A stretch of DNA of 64,000 nucleotides from Escarpia spicata (GCA_963995525.1 OZ023212.1:11440729-11504728), one strand, 5' to 3'; positions 1-58,710 are shown, counted from the first letter of the stretch. Numbers and translations are program-made. Notes: generated from the letters alone by a model not told the origin.

Positions 1-929
1 CAATGTAAGAATATGAAAAAATTTCCGCCGCCTACCGAATACATTGGAACTACTTAACTACGACGACGAACCGAAGTGACACCTACTGGGTTTGAGCGAT
101 TGAGGTCATTAATCCCACAATACACCAGAGTAAGTCAACAAATATGTCGGCCTACACAAGGAATTACCCGGATAATTTTGAAAGAGGAAGAGTTGTTTTG
201 TTGATATTTAATGATCACTGAACAGTAGTAATCGGTAAGGTAGTCGTTCAATGCGTATTCACAACGTAATGGAAAAGATCTTGAAATTATTGAGGAGTTA
301 TACTGTTAGGTGGACATCATCAGTGTAGACGTTGTCGTTGTTGACAACTTTGAATCTGAATTTTGACTGGATTAAATTCAGTAACTTTATTCCGGAATAT
401 TACATCCATATAACAAACTAGACTATAATAATACTAAAATACGATATTTATATAGCGCTATAATCACTCAGTGCTCTATGGCGACAATGATAATACCAAA
501 CCTGTATAGTTAGATCATTAAAATATTAAGTTAAATAATATAAAATAATGACTGGAAACTATAAGTATATAGCATATTTCTCCAGTGATGACACATTGGT
601 AATCTGTATAATCCATAATACTTTGTAATATTGCATTGCCCGACTTAGCTAAACACACCAATATAAACCTATACACATTTTTCCTGATTAGCATTTTGCA
701 GGAGGGTAAACCCTGTGACACAAACATATAATTAGCACTACAATTCCTTGATTCATTGCACGATAATCTGAACACATTGTTGTATACTACACATAATTTT
801 CAAACTGATTCAGGTTTATTTCATTTTGCACTAATAATGAAGTACAGTATGATTTGAACAAGGTATATTTCACATCTTCAGTACACATAATTATATAGAA
901 TTTTCAAATCAAGGCATTACCCTAAGAAT
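1..929. other. AT-rich sequence, no gene seen
   Basis: I see no coding exon, RNA gene or recognisable mobile element here. It is AT-rich, and the only short open frames have no recognisable composition or motif. It is either intergenic or part of a 5' intron of the PI3K gene, because the first coding exon begins after a splice acceptor at 1825 and at least one non-coding exon must lie further upstream. Confidence 0.6.
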
Positions 930-1450
930 AAATTCTCTTATACTATCTAGCCATATCATCGTCATCACTGAGATCTTCAGATATAACATGTCCAAGATAT
1001 TTACATTTATTAACTCTGGGCAATATTTCATAATTTATCATAAAGTTAGGGGTGTGTATGTCCTTGAACTTTTTACTGCAAAATGTCACAACATTATGTT
1101 TGGTACTGTTGTATTTGATATCGTGTTCTAGGCCATAATCTGAACATACAACAGCAGCATAGATAAACCCATAGTTGAGGGAGCCAAGAGCACTAAATCA
1201 TCAGCATACATCAAATGATTAATTAATGCTGCACCTATTATGCATCCAACATTTACATTGTTAAGGTTTTTACTGAGATCATCCATGTAAACACAAAAAA
1301 GATACAGGGAAAAAATTCCTCCTTGACGTACACCATTAGTAACGGAGAAACTGTCTGACATGATATTCTTCCAGCTTGCATACATTTTGTTGTGTAGTAT
1401 ACCAAAATACGCTTAGAAGCTGAGGTATTTGGGTGATGAATTATCAATTT
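930..1450 (-). mobile_element. Decayed LINE reverse transcriptase fragment
   Basis: The minus strand encodes a non-LTR reverse transcriptase palm fragment. The segment SVTNGVRQGGIFS precedes the catalytic box YADDLVLLAPS (roughly 1190-1340). After a stop codon the similarity continues as a typical downstream region with CKYLGHVISEDLSDDDD (roughly 945-1020). Stops and frame changes separate the pieces, and the endonuclease and N-terminus are absent, so this is a dead fragment. The family is LINE by the VRQGG and YADD contexts; I cannot name the clade. It lies antisense to the PI3K gene. Confidence 0.8.
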
Positions 1451-1825
1451 TTTTCTAATTTAATAAGATCTTATAATGACAACATGCTAAATCAAATATT
1501 TCTGACAAATCATTCATAATAAACATTGTTTCATTATATATAGTGTTTGGTTATGATAAAATGGTTTGTACATGTACAGTGAAATAAGGTTAAGTTTTCA
1601 TAAGATTATGATTTTTTGTTGATTGACAGATTTCTGTTGACATAACTGGAAGTTGTTTTGGCGCGATCACAAATAACAATAAATGTACACAATCAGTCAT
1701 TTGGAGAGTCGGGCACATTTTGACTTTTTAAATTATGTAGTCAGTATGTCACATAATATATATATGTACAATTAACTATCATGAAGATTCTTACAGCATA
1801 TTATGTAGATTTTCATTAATTTCAG
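1451..1825. other. AT-rich sequence ending in a 3' splice site
   Basis: This stretch is AT-rich with no gene. It ends in a pyrimidine-rich acceptor (tttcattaatttcag) at 1825, just before the 5' UTR part of the first coding exon. I could not identify the upstream donor exon. Confidence 0.6.
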
Positions 1826-1851
1826 GTATGTCAACTGATGAATAGGCCAAG

Positions 1852-46928
<45,077 letters not shown>

Positions 46929-48989
46929 GTGAGTCAGGATTGCTTTATACTAGTGTTGTGTACCATATGGTTCTTTGCTGTACTCGTGTTGTATATGGCA
47001 TACTGTTAAATTGTATTGCATTGACGTTTACTCTGGTGCATATTTTACACTAAAAACGTACACATGAAAGACAATTTTAAGGCATCCCTTGAATCAATAT
47101 TTGTTCTCTTTCTTTCATGTATTGAAAGGTTGTCATAGTCTCATTCCAAATCAATTCTTAAAGGCACACCGCACCGGAAACACACTTGTTTGGATATAAC
47201 AGTGGCTCCACACTGTGGATTTAGATATCACTACCACATTTGGTTTTTCATATTCCGCGTGGAAATACATTTTGGCCATACAAGAATTGTCAGTTGGCTT
47301 GTCATTTAATTAAAATTTTCTGACTTTTATATGGTTTGGGATGCTTCAAGTATTTTCAACTGAAGATGTAATGTACCATATTGAATACCGGTTCGACTGA
47401 GTAAAAATACTGGATTGAAACCCGCTTAAAAATTCTGTGACTTCACAATAATGCCATATTCTACACAGCACTTTCTTCTGCTTTTATCCACTTGTTGGAT
47501 CTGTGCCATGTTTTTTTACTTGCTTGACATGGTTTTTGATTTGTTTGACTTGCTTGACATGTTGTTTGACTTGCTTAACATGTTGTTTGACTTGTTTAAC
47601 ATGTTGTTTGACTTCCATTGTAGCGTTCTTGTTTGACTCGAAGTGAATGATCCATGTTTTATTTGTACAGGTTAAAGACATTTCGGTCACAATTACCAGG
47701 TTTGGTTCGTTCTCCCCGCAGATTAAGTGGTCAATAATGAATCAATAAGGAGTGATTTGCAGGAAATATCATTGATTTGTTGGTCACAAAAACAAACCAA
47801 AGAGGTGTTTCTGTAATGAAATGTCATATGACTAAATTGGTGATGTTTTGTGAGGTCACGCAGAGTAAAACTGACAGAAGTATAGAATATATATATAGAA
47901 GTATAGTAAACTGATAGTAGTATGTTGTGTATAAAGTTACAACTTTATTTAGATTAGTGAACACATTAAGAACTGTGTTAGATTTCACCTTTGGAGTTAA
48001 GCGAGAATAATATATACTACCATACACTGACCAATGGAGCAACACATCAAGGCCATCAACTTTCACATTGGTGCCATCTGGTGAATTGTCGACCACTCTA
48101 AAATGTTTTCAAGGATGCAATGCAGACAGTTTCCGGACCTTAATTACAGTATAAAATTAGCTATTCTTTCAGCTGTTCGAATCTCAATTTACCACTTGAT
48201 TAATTCCAAGAATAACACGTTGGCTTTGCCACTGACGTAGGTTGGTAATGTGTCGTGTTCCTTAGATAAGTCAAAGTCACATCAGATGTGACCACTCCTT
48301 GACATTATTACCTGCGCGTCTTTCTAATTTGTTCTGTTGATAGATATTTTCCGAGTGGCCATCAGCCCCAATGACACCAAGTCATCACACCCACCCTATG
48401 CATTACACTGCAGGTGAAAGTTGAGAGCGCAGTGTAGATGCAGTCAAACATTGCAGTCGTTATTAATTAGATGCCTTTGGTGTCTTCCTCTGTCAGATGA
48501 GGCTTTCGTTAGAAGAATTTGCCAGGTATATACGGAAATGAAGAGAAGCAATTGCATTTAAATGGGGATCGTTGTGGACTGATGGCTGTTATTTATGTAC
48601 TTTTAGTCTAATGATAGAAATTAGGAGGTAAAGGTATGCTGATTATCTAGACCTGATGAGTGTTGTTGGGCTCTGTTCATTTACCAGGTTGTTATTGAGT
48701 CATGTTAATATGTCCAGATGCTGAACCTTGTTCATTTGTGATGTAGTTGTTATGTTCTTGTTAAAACGTCCAAATGTTTTGCCCTGTTTATTTGTCATGT
48801 TGTTGCCACATTGCTGTCAAAATGTCTGGAAACACAGAGACCTTTGTGTATTTAAGAACAACAGCAGTTTCAGTGAATGGTTTCATTGTTTACTGTATTA
48901 ACCACATTTAGCACACACATTTCTCTTTGGTGTAAGTACCAGATGCTGGATATCTTCGAAATGGCTGCAAATATGTTAATGTGCATGTC
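46929..48989. other. Long intron 20, first part, no exon seen
   Basis: AT-rich. A 21-bp repeat (tttgacttgcttaacatgtt and one base more) lies at 47515-47620. A possible 29-nt exon at 47672-47700 was rejected because its residues do not match the kinase entry. Confidence 0.5.
47515..47620. repeat. ~21-bp minisatellite, about 5 copies
   Basis: Units of tttgacttgcttaacatgtt, 21 bp, with variants (gacatg, gtttaacatg). The 3-multiple length gives small open frames on both strands. Confidence 0.85.
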
Positions 48990-49002
48990 TGCTTGAGAGA
49001 TT

Positions 49003-49249
49003 CCTGTGTGTGTGTGTGGTGTGTGTGTGTGTGTGTTGTATGTGCGCGCGTGTGTGTGTATCGTGCGTGTGTGTGCGTTGGTGTTTGCAAAGGGCGTATG
49101 TGTTGTGTGTATATGTGTACGTGCATACGTACGTGTGTGGGTGTGTATTCGTGCATACGTACATATGTAGGTACGTGTGTGTGTTGTGTGTGTGTGTGTG
49201 TGTGTTGTGTGTGTATTGTGCGTTGGTGTGTGCAAAGGGCGTGTGTGTG

Positions 49250-49286
<37 letters not shown>

Positions 49287-49312
49287 GTGTGTGTGTGTTG
49301 TGCATGCGTGAT
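49003..49312. repeat. Complex TG-rich microsatellite
   Basis: (TG)n with ggt, gcgt and tacg interruptions and a GTGC block at 49248-49290. The phrase 'gtttgcaaagggcgt' / 'gtgtgcaaagggcgt' occurs twice (49082 and 49227), so the tract includes a duplicated ~145-bp segment. Confidence 0.93.
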
Positions 49313-52300
49313 TGTTGATGTCTTTTAATGCAAGTGTTTCTGATTGCTTCAACCTACTAAGCATGGAATGGTATAATGATCCACTTCATGAGGCCATGTG
49401 ATATTTTGAATCAATTTTTTTTATAAAATAACGCACTTTTGAGGTAACAATAATAAAGCTAATATTGCATGTATTTTCTCAGCAAAAGGGGAAGCACTTA
49501 TCTAGCTTTGTAGGCCCATGTCCAGTAGTGGGCAACAGTTGTAATGAAGTCATACCAGTGCATTTGTACAAGATACGTTACTAAATTGACCAACCCTTTC
49601 ATTTTGATACGCATGTGAGCTTAGTTTTCGAGGATTTAGGCACAACAAATTTACATTATTATTATGCTAGGAACACTTATCTTACAAAATAGAAATCTAT
49701 AATGGTGTATGATTGTCCTCAAAAGTGAGTGGGATTAGATTTTCTGTGATTTTTATAGGGATCATCTGAGTGGAATTTACTACTGATTTTTGCAATTTTC
49801 TGATAACAGATTGTTTCATTTTATACCAGGCTTTAGTTGCTTTGTGCCCTGTTAATCTGGATTCAGTGATGGAGGAATGTTGCTCTTTGGTGTAATTTTT
49901 TTTATATCTACTTCATTGTCATACTAGCATTCTGTGTAGATTTGGTGTAAGGCACACATGCTAAACACATATTTTTGTTCCTGTTTCAACCCTTGGGCTT
50001 GTAAAGTTGTAATTTATAGGCTGATGAGTATAGTCACTTGCACGGTTTCTGCTGTGTTTTGATATTTCGCTGGATCTCACATTAGATACATCTTTACTCA
50101 GGTATATGGGTTACTGGGAGCAAAGGACGTCTACAAACTTGCAACAAAGTAATTAAAAACAATTAAAAGAGGCAAAGAGGTTTTTGAGACATATTTTGAT
50201 AACAAACGTAAATCATGTGATGTATCAATGACGGTGATATAAACATCTGTAATATTTAAATTTATCAGACAAAATTGTAAGCAACCATTTACAGTAATCA
50301 CCACAGGGAAGTTATCTAACAACCTGTGGTGTTTATACAGTTATTGCATTGTGTCTTGTCATTCAGTGTATGAATTAGTTGGCGTACGCTCTTTACAACA
50401 GGAACTGTTAGCGTACATATTTTTATTTACATAAATACATTATCAATATTATTATTATTGTATCAGTATGTGCAATCATGATATATTTATATATGTTGTT
50501 TGCGGTAATTTCCTTGTTCTCCTGACCACCCTGTGTCCATTCGTTGGTGGACAATGACTGACCATCTGATATCACAGTCTGATGACCGGTGATGTTGTTA
50601 TTATAACCCGTCGAAGATTGTACAAATCTACAGGCATTCTTGCATATGTATCTTGATTAGTTGGCACTAATAGGACACATCTGTTGTTGATGAGAGTCTC
50701 TGGTGGTTGCTTGGTGTGAGGTTGTACCAGACAAAGAAGGCCTACCTATGTTGGTGATCCATCTGAAGAGACTGGAATCTCACTGGAGGTCTGTGTGGTC
50801 ACGTTGCACCAAAAGTCTCCCATAACAGAAATGCACTTTGATTAACAGACAGGAAGCCGAAGTAACATCTAATCCATCAATAATTAACAGCAAGTATTGT
50901 GCAATGGGCGCATTCTAGGAACACTACTATGACCAATCCCTGGCAGCTGTACAAAGAAGTCGGACAAAGGTTACCGCTGGTCCCAGGGTGTTGCTGTTTT
51001 CTGGCTACGGCCATTTTGTTCTTTGCAGTCGTTACTAGTCAGAATCAGAATCATGAATGGTTTATTTCTTGGAGACTCTGAAGCTCATTAACATATTTGC
51101 ATTTTTTAACACAGCTGATTCTCAGGTAGATGCTAGAATGGTCAAAATTAATGCAGTGCTATAGCACGTGATTTTGATGTAAATCTGGAGCCTGATTTTT
51201 TATCTGCAGATCTTTGTTCAGTAGGGCAAAAACAGATAAGTGAATAATTTAAAGTGACTCTCGTTGTGTTTTCTGAAATACGTCGGCAATTTGTAGATCA
51301 TAGTCCAATGGTCGAAGGAAGCCAATGTATATAGACCGAGATGGGTGGACCTTGGCACCCTGCAGGGGTGCAATTACTATGATCCAAAAATATTAATATA
51401 TATAGATGGATGTGAAACATCTGCAAAAGGAACCATTGGTGGAATTTCTCCAGGCTCTTTTAGGAGCAGTGATTCCAGGGTCATAGGTAATGTAGGTCTC
51501 ACTGCCATGCAAGAAAAAAATGGCAGTTTGAGGTTGTCAGGAATGCAGTGACTCAGTTTCCTGAACCCACAGACATTCTATAGCACAGGTGTACCTATAG
51601 ATGTCTGAATGTTTTTGATTAAATTATATTGAAAACAAAATGATATTAGTAGGGTCACACTTTGGACTTTTAAATATTTTATACACCTTATAAAGTTGCG
51701 CTTTTTGGCAGCGTAACCTAAACGTTTTGAACAGTACTAGTAAAAAGGAACATGCTTCTCATTTTATGTTTTTAAACAAAGCATAATATTTGTGAAAACT
51801 TTTATATATTTTTTAATGACTGCAATTGCAATTGGAGTGGATTCGCTGGATGTCAATATTGTTAAATCAATCCTCACAAAATACATTGGTTACCACTGCT
51901 GTTGATGTAACCAGTGTTGGAATTTCTATCTTCAACACACGTCTATGCAAATGAACAGACGCATAAAAACTTGCTCATTGATTTTCTTTCACACTATGAT
52001 GGTAAGATATTGTTCTTAGATGTGACTTGGCAAACAGGTAGTCGAGCAGTCGTGATAAATAAAGTGCCCTGCCTACACCACTAGTGCTGTTAATGAACTT
52101 TCTACGTATGTTGAAGTCAATGAATGATCTGTGATCCGACAACCTAGGTTAATAACAGGCAACTGGTACAATAATATACAACAGTAGATTGTTTGTAAGA
52201 GTAATCAGATGTGCAGACAGAGTAGTGTGTGCAGATGATATATCAAACAGTACCTTTGCAAAGAGCATTGCCCGCAAATTGTCTGAGAAAGTGGTGGGGT

Positions 52301-52649
52301 AACAATCGGATTTGGCTATAAGCTTTGTCCTATTATTTGTGCTACTCCGACTGTTGAGGAGAATTACTGTGGGATGCATATTGGAAAGATATCATTTGAT
52401 ATTTGTTTTGTGCACCTTGTGAGTTGAATAAATACAAATTTGTGGATAATGTCCTCTTGTTTAGGGTCATACTATATGTTATATTGCATAACAACAAACA
52501 ACCTTTGTGGGATATCTAGCTTGCGGATGTTCCTAATATAGGATATTCTTAATAACTTTGACTTATCATTCATTTGACCCAGAGTGGTCTATTTCTAAGT
52601 TTTTGTTCTCTATAGTAAGTGAGTCTATTTTTCTGTTTTCCTGCGTGAG
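49313..52649. other. Intron 20, middle, with a LINE tail at about 49612-49676
   Basis: The block gagcttagttttcgagga ... tttaggcacaac followed by ttattatta is a third copy of the LINE tail at 9737 and 16697. Nothing else recognisable; open frames of up to 76 codons look random. Confidence 0.5.
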
Positions 52650-52835
52650 ATTGCTTACTTCCCCATGTATAGACAACTGGTAAAAGGAACCATCAGCATT
52701 TTGTACCTCTTCTGATGAACACAAGGAAAGTAGGGTGAACAAAAGTTCCCAAGTTTCAAACCAGAGACAGGTGGAATCGACCAACCGTTCTGTTGATCAA
52801 CAGTCTGGTGCACTAATTGCTCCGCCACTGCCCTG
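52650..52835 (-). mobile_element. tRNA-derived SINE, copy 2 (reverse orientation)
   Basis: On the minus strand a tRNA-like head (gtggcggagcaattagtgca, then B-box-like ggttggtcgattccac at 52771-52786) is followed by tttgaaacttggg and ttcaccctactttccttgtg, ending ggggaagtaagcaa. The order and spacing match 7225-7405. A 72-codon frame through it is not a gene. Confidence 0.72.
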
Positions 52836-53530
52836 GAGTGCTAGATCAACCACAGTGCTACTGTTAACTTGGCAATTAATTAGCTGTTTTTGTTATGCAG
52901 TTGTCACTCTGCAAGGGGTGCTGGTAGCACTTACTTTGGTCTGGGTAGCAGTAACACCTGGGGTATTAGCTACATCAAGACCCTTTGAGGCATCACTGAT
53001 TGTCTTGTGTAGGTGACTCAGGTAGACAATGGCAGATTGGTTGTGGGGATCTGCACTTAGGCTCAGCGATCATGTTGACTTGGGTCTGAATTTCACAGGA
53101 TATGCACTAATTATTGTTTGGTGAACATCTGTAGAGGGAATGTACGTATACCACAAGTTATTAATTACTGATTAGTCCTGTTGATCTAAGACCATCACAG
53201 ATAATATAAGTGAAATAAAATCACAATGAATCATAACTTGTTATGTGGTAGCCCATGATTAGACCCATCAAAACGATTCAGTCAAATGTGACAGTATTTA
53301 GTTGAAGGAAGCATCAGATGAACCAATCTGGAAAGATTCTGTGGCATTGTAAACATGCCAAAGAAGCAAAGAAATTGACAGCAAGGTTCATGTATAGTTT
53401 TAGGGTATCTAGAGATAATATCTGATATCCCTAAAGAAGATTTAGAAAACAGTTATAATGAATGACAGTGCTAGACATCTGAGAATAAAATAAACAACAA
53501 AGACATCTTCCATTCCAGTTAAGTTCATTT
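52836..53530. other. Intron 20, no feature recognised
   Basis: Nothing recognised between the SINE and the 2.4-kb duplication. Confidence 0.6.
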
Positions 53531-54223
53531 TATGAGGCTGTTGTTTAGGAACAAACATTAGTAGCTCATATTGTACTTGTTGACACAAGTAACACTATTG
53601 TCTGTTTGAGGTGTTCCCTAGACGCATTTAACTTTACCTACCTCATTATCTTGTGTAATCATGATGTCTTCTTCCCCGGGCTACTTGCTACAGTTAACAC
53701 GCGAAATAAGAAGTAGAAAATACTCTATTAATTTTGATTGCCAATGTATCTCCGTACCAACAGTTCCCAGTAACAAGCCCACAATGTTTTTTTGCTGATT
53801 AGCTTTCTTTACGAAGCATTGCAGTGCTTTCTGCTCAACTTGTCATGCCATGCAAACTAAATAAGGAAACAATTCCTTCAGGAGATTCTTAGTTTCTTCT
53901 CTGTTTCTTTCAGTAAAGGTGCCTCTAGTGTTGGATGCTTTTGGGTGTGTTTTCTCACACAATGGGTGGCACCTAGGCTCTGGCTGTCTGTCTCGTTAAC
54001 ACCTGTTTTAGTCTCTCTTACCTTTTGTGGGGGATTGACGAATATAGTCTTCTTTGATACATAAAGGTGGTCGCTCCCGCTGCCAAATGCTTCCATTCTG
54101 TGCAGTATCAAAGTAGAATATTCACTGTGGCCACCTATTAGAAATGGCCACTCTACTACAGTGTCTGGTTTTTGTAATGAAATCCATGTTAAACTAAATA
54201 TATAAAGCAGCCACCCTTCTATT

Positions 54224-54278
54224 GTATAATGCATCTGTCTGTTTGAGGTGTTCCCTCAATCAGACAGATGCATTATAC
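54224..54278. repeat. 55-bp near-perfect hairpin, first copy
   Basis: Left arm gtataatgcatctgtctg continues with ttgagg; the right arm mirrors it to gcattatac, around a loop tgttc. One base in the stem is mismatched. The other copy at 56652-56706 has a different single stem mismatch. Confidence 0.9.
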
Positions 54279-56651
54279 TGCCTAAAACAGCCAATAAACT
54301 CCCATAATATTAGCCAATGTTCACTTAAAAAGAAATCTGATTGATCAGTCATTTACTTATCACATACATTTGCAGCACATTATTTCTTACTAAATGCCTA
54401 TAACAAAATGTTAGTATATTAAACCAGTTTTTAATAATGATAATAACATTGAACACCAGTGCCAATTACATGTATGCCAGATACACATCTGTATATCTTA
54501 CAGCCTCTCTAATCAGACCACCCCTTTAATCCAGCCATTTTGTGTATGTCTGTTACTGAATTATGTGGCACAATTAGATGGTTTATACTGTATTATTTTT
54601 GGACGACAAGATTGAGAGTCCAAAAACGACTGGCACGCCACCTGGTGGTGGTGGTCATTCTACTTGTTTGAAGTCTTAAAGAGACTTGAACAAGACAAGG
54701 CCACTGGAGTTAATAGCTGTCTACAGGAATGTTGTAAATGATCAAGCAACCTGCCCCTGTGTCAGAATGATCTTGATTAATGTACCATGTTTTGATGAAG
54801 TGATCCTATTAGTTGTATCTTTAGCCACATCTGCTGCTATTGACCTTTCTGGCTGCTAGATTAGTGGAGATATTTACCATTAGTCACTGATCATGTTTTG
54901 CCAGCAAGAGATTTCTATGTCTTCATGAATCATCCATTTCTATGGTTCGTGAAGCATGGTTGGCTTAGCCATGTTTCCTCTGTTGCTGATATTGTGTAGC
55001 AAGGATTTATGGAATTTTTTCTAAGTTAGATTAATTTTCCACCAAACATGGGTTTGGAATGCTCTAGTTAAAAAAAACTTAGGTACATTATTAATATCTG
55101 CAATAATATTGAAACATCCCAGAAGATTCCTGCGCATTCTGTCTGACTGCCTACAGTGATGCAATCAGTTGTATGTCATTTTGAGCTGTTTGTTAAAATT
55201 CTGTAATAACTCAATCACTCACATATCGACCAACATTATTAATTTACTGTTCCATTTATAGTTATTGACATATTGTAGCTGTATTGACATATTATATATC
55301 AGAACATGTTTTATATCCACCTGAGAGTTATTGTTCATGTCGCAAGATGTAGAAATGGTATTTATCACCTCCACACCGACAATGTGAAGAAAGGAAGATA
55401 AATAAAGTGAAACGTAATTGTGTTTCTGTGATGAATGTACGATCGATTGAAGTGACGAACAAATGAGAGGAGAGAATAAGAAATTACACAATACCGTTGT
55501 AGAACGGAGAAGAAAAAGCATAAAATATTGGCGGCTAGAAAAGGATAATGCAGATGAAGTTACAAGTTGCCATTAGTGATGATAGTACGCAGCGTTGGTT
55601 CTTGTTGTGTGTTTTTCTTGCTTGTTTTGCTTTCTCAATAATCATTATGCCACTCTTCAAGGTCATTGATGTAGGTCAAGAAATTCATTATAAATTTGGG
55701 AGTTTGCCATGACAGGTTCAAAGGGTGGCGTGTGAAAATATATGAATGGATATCAATAGATGAATATGTCTGTCCACTTGTCTGGAGGCATGTTTATAGA
55801 GAGCGCATTTGAAGGAGGATGCAGCTAATGGTTAATAATTTGTTAAATGCAAACGATGTTTGAAGTCGGCGATGTGGCAGCACTAAGGGTGTAGCACGTA
55901 TTCTGAATGATGGCAATTCTAAAGACACAGAAGTATTCTGGAAGAACATGTTGATGTTTATGAGGCTGTTGTTTAGGAACAAACATTAGTAGCTCATATT
56001 GTACTTGTTGACACAAGTAACACTATTGTCTGTTTGAGGTGTTCCCTAGACGCATTTAACTTTACCTACCTCATTATCTTGTGTAATCATGATGTCTTCT
56101 TCCCCGGGCTACTTGCTACAGTTAACATGCGAAATAAGAAGTAGAAAATACTCTATTAATTTTGATTGCCAATGTATCTCCGTACCAACAGTTCCCAGTA
56201 ACAAGCCCACAATGTTTTTTTGCTGATTAGCTTTCTTTACGAAGCATTGCAGTGCTTTCTGCTCAACTTGTCATGCCATGCAAACTAAATAAGGAAACAA
56301 TTCCTTCAGGAGATTCTTAGTTTCTTCTCTGTTTCTTTCAGTAAAGGTGCCTCTAGTGTTGGATGCTTTTGGGTGTGTTTTCTCACACAATGGGTGGCAC
56401 CTAGGCTCTGGCTGTCTGTCTCGTTAACACCTGTTTTAGTCTCTCTTACCTTTTGTGGGGGATTGACGAATATAGTCTTCTTTGATACATAAAGGTGGTC
56501 GCTCCCGCTGCCAAATGCTTCCATTCTGTGCAGTATCTAAGTAGAATATTCACTGTGGCCACCTATTAGAAATGGCCACTCTACTACAGTGTCTCGTTTT
56601 TGTAATGAAATCCATGTTAAACTAAATATATAAAGCAGCCACCCTTCTATT

Positions 56652-56706
56652 GTATAATGCATCTGTCTGTTTGAGGTGTTCCCTCAAACATACAGATGCA
56701 TTATAC
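56652..56706. repeat. 55-bp near-perfect hairpin, second copy
   Basis: Counterpart of 54224-54278 in the second duplicate. The stem reads ctgtctgtttgagg / cctcaaacatacag, with the mismatch at a different pair from the first copy. Confidence 0.9.
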
Positions 56707-58504
56707 TGCCTAAAACAGCCAATAAACTCCCATAATATTAGCCAATGTTCACTTAAAAAGAAATCTGATTGATCAGTCATTTACTTATCACATACATTTG
56801 CAGCACATTATTTCTTACTAAATGCCAATAACAAAATGTTAGTATATTAAACCAGTTTTTAATAATGATAATAACATTGAACACCAGTGCCAATTACATG
56901 TATGCCAGATACACATCTGTATATCTTACAGCCTCTCTAATCAGACCACCCCTTTAATCCAGCCATTTTGTGTATGTCTGTTACTGAATTATGTGGCACC
57001 ATTAGATGGTTTATACTGTATTATTTTTGGATGACAAGATTGAGAGTCCAAAAACGACTGGCATGCCACCTGGTGGTGGTGGTCATTCTACTTGTTTGAA
57101 GTCTTAAAGAGACTTGAACAAGACAAGGCCACTGGAGTTAATAGCTGTCTACAGGAATGTTGTAAATGATCAAGCAACCTGCCCCTGTGTCAGAATGATC
57201 TTGATTAATGTACCATGTTTTGATGAAGTGATCCTATTAGTTGTATCTTTAGCCACATCTGCTGCTATTGACCTTTCTGGCTGCTAGATTAGTGGAGATA
57301 TTTACCATTAGTCACTGATCATGTTTTGCCAGCAAGAGATTTCTATGTCTTCATGAATCATCCATTTCTATGGTTCGTGAAGCATGGTTGGCTTAGCCAT
57401 GTTTCCTCTGTTGCTGATATTGTGTAGCAAGGATTTATGGAATTTTTTCTAAGTTAGATTAATTTTCCACCAAACATGGGTTTTGAATGTTCTAGTTAAA
57501 AAAAAATTAGGTACATTATTAATATCTGCAAGGAATATTGAAACATCCCAGAAGATTCCTGCGCATTCTGTCTGACTGCCTACAGTGATGCAATCAGTTG
57601 TATGTCATTTTGAGCTGTTTGTTAAAATTCTGTAATAACTCAATCACTCACATATCGACCAACATTATTAATTTACTGTTCCATTTATAGTTATTGACAT
57701 ATTGCAGCTGTATTGACATATTATATATCAGAACATGTTTTATATCCACCTGAGAGTTATTGTTCATGTCGCAAGATGTGGAAATGGTATTTATCACCTC
57801 CACACCGACAATGTGAAGAAAGGAAGATAAATAAAGTGATACGTAATTGTGTTTCTGTGATGAATGTACGATCAATTGAAGTGACGAACAAATGAGAGGA
57901 GAGAATAAGAAATTACACAATACCGTTGTAGAACAGAGAAGAAAAAGCATAAAATATTGGCGGCTAGAAAAGGATAATGCAGATGAAGTTACAAGTTGCC
58001 ATTAGTGATGATAGTACGCAGCGTTGGTTCTTGTTGTGTGTTTTTCTTGCTTGTTTTGCTTTCTCAATAATCATTATGCCACTCTTCAAGGTCATTGGTG
58101 TAGGTCAAGAAATTCATTATAAATTTGGGAGTTTGCCATGACAGGTTCAAAGGGTGGCGTGTGAAAATATATGAATGAATATCAATAGATGAATATGTCT
58201 GTCCACTTGTCTGGAGGCATGTTTATAGAGAGCGCATTTGAAGGAGGATGCAGCTAATGGTTAATAATTTGTTAAATGCAAACAATGTTTGAAGTCGGCG
58301 ATGTGGCAGCACTAAGGGTGTAGCAGGTATTCTGAATGATGGCAATTCTAAAGACACAGAAGTATTCTGGAAGAACATGTTGATACTGCTTCTTGTTGTA
58401 TTCATGTAGGATTGATTTATCGCCGGTAGTGCCAGCCTTGTTTATTTTTGTTACTTCTGGTAAAGTTGGTGTGGGTATTAATATAAGTGTCTTCTGTGTG
58501 TGTC

Positions 58505-58505
<1 letters not shown>

Positions 58506-58592
<87 letters not shown>
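58506..58592. repeat. (TG)n microsatellite
   Basis: About 43 uninterrupted TG dinucleotides following the tandem duplication. Confidence 0.97.
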
Positions 58593-58595
<3 letters not shown>

Positions 58596-58620
58596 TTCAC
58601 ACTATGTCACTATGTGCTGT

Positions 58621-58710
58621 ACAACCCTGCACCACCGGGACACAGTGACATATTGTATGACCCTGCACCACCGGGACACAGTGACATATTGTATGACCCT
58701 GCAACTGTGA
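58621..58710. repeat. ~42-bp short tandem repeat, 2.3 copies
   Basis: Units 'gaccctgcaccaccgggaca' then 'cagtgacatattgtat' repeat and fade. It lies just after the (TG)n tract. Confidence 0.85.

Larger units (their letters stand above)
53531..58384. repeat. Direct tandem duplication of a 2.43-kb segment (53531-55958 and 55959-58384)
   Basis: Two head-to-tail copies start 'tatgaggctgttgtttagga' at 53531 and 55959 and end at '...agaacatgttgat'. They differ by scattered single bases and very short indels (for example tatcaaag/tatctaag; ggtttt/cgtttt; atgccta/atgccaa), so the duplication is recent. No gene is recognisable in the unit; the 118/72-codon minus-strand frame (54234-53878 and 56524-56306) differs in length between copies because one copy has lost the upstream start. 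Both copies carry a 55-bp hairpin (54224-54278; 56652-56706). Confidence 0.95.

Noticed and set aside
47672..47700. Next PI3K exon (29 nt, VKDISVTIT)
   Set aside because: Splice-like edges exist, but the residues do not fit the conserved kinase entry after the helical domain, and the exon would change phase.
51271..51551. Short open frame (68 codons) near 51345 as an exon
   Set aside because: An acceptor-like TAG precedes it, but the residues match no PI3K segment and no other family I recognise.
53878..54234. 118-codon minus-strand frame as a duplicated gene
   Set aside because: No domain or splice support; the second copy is shortened to 72 codons by a point change, and neither shows coding constraint.
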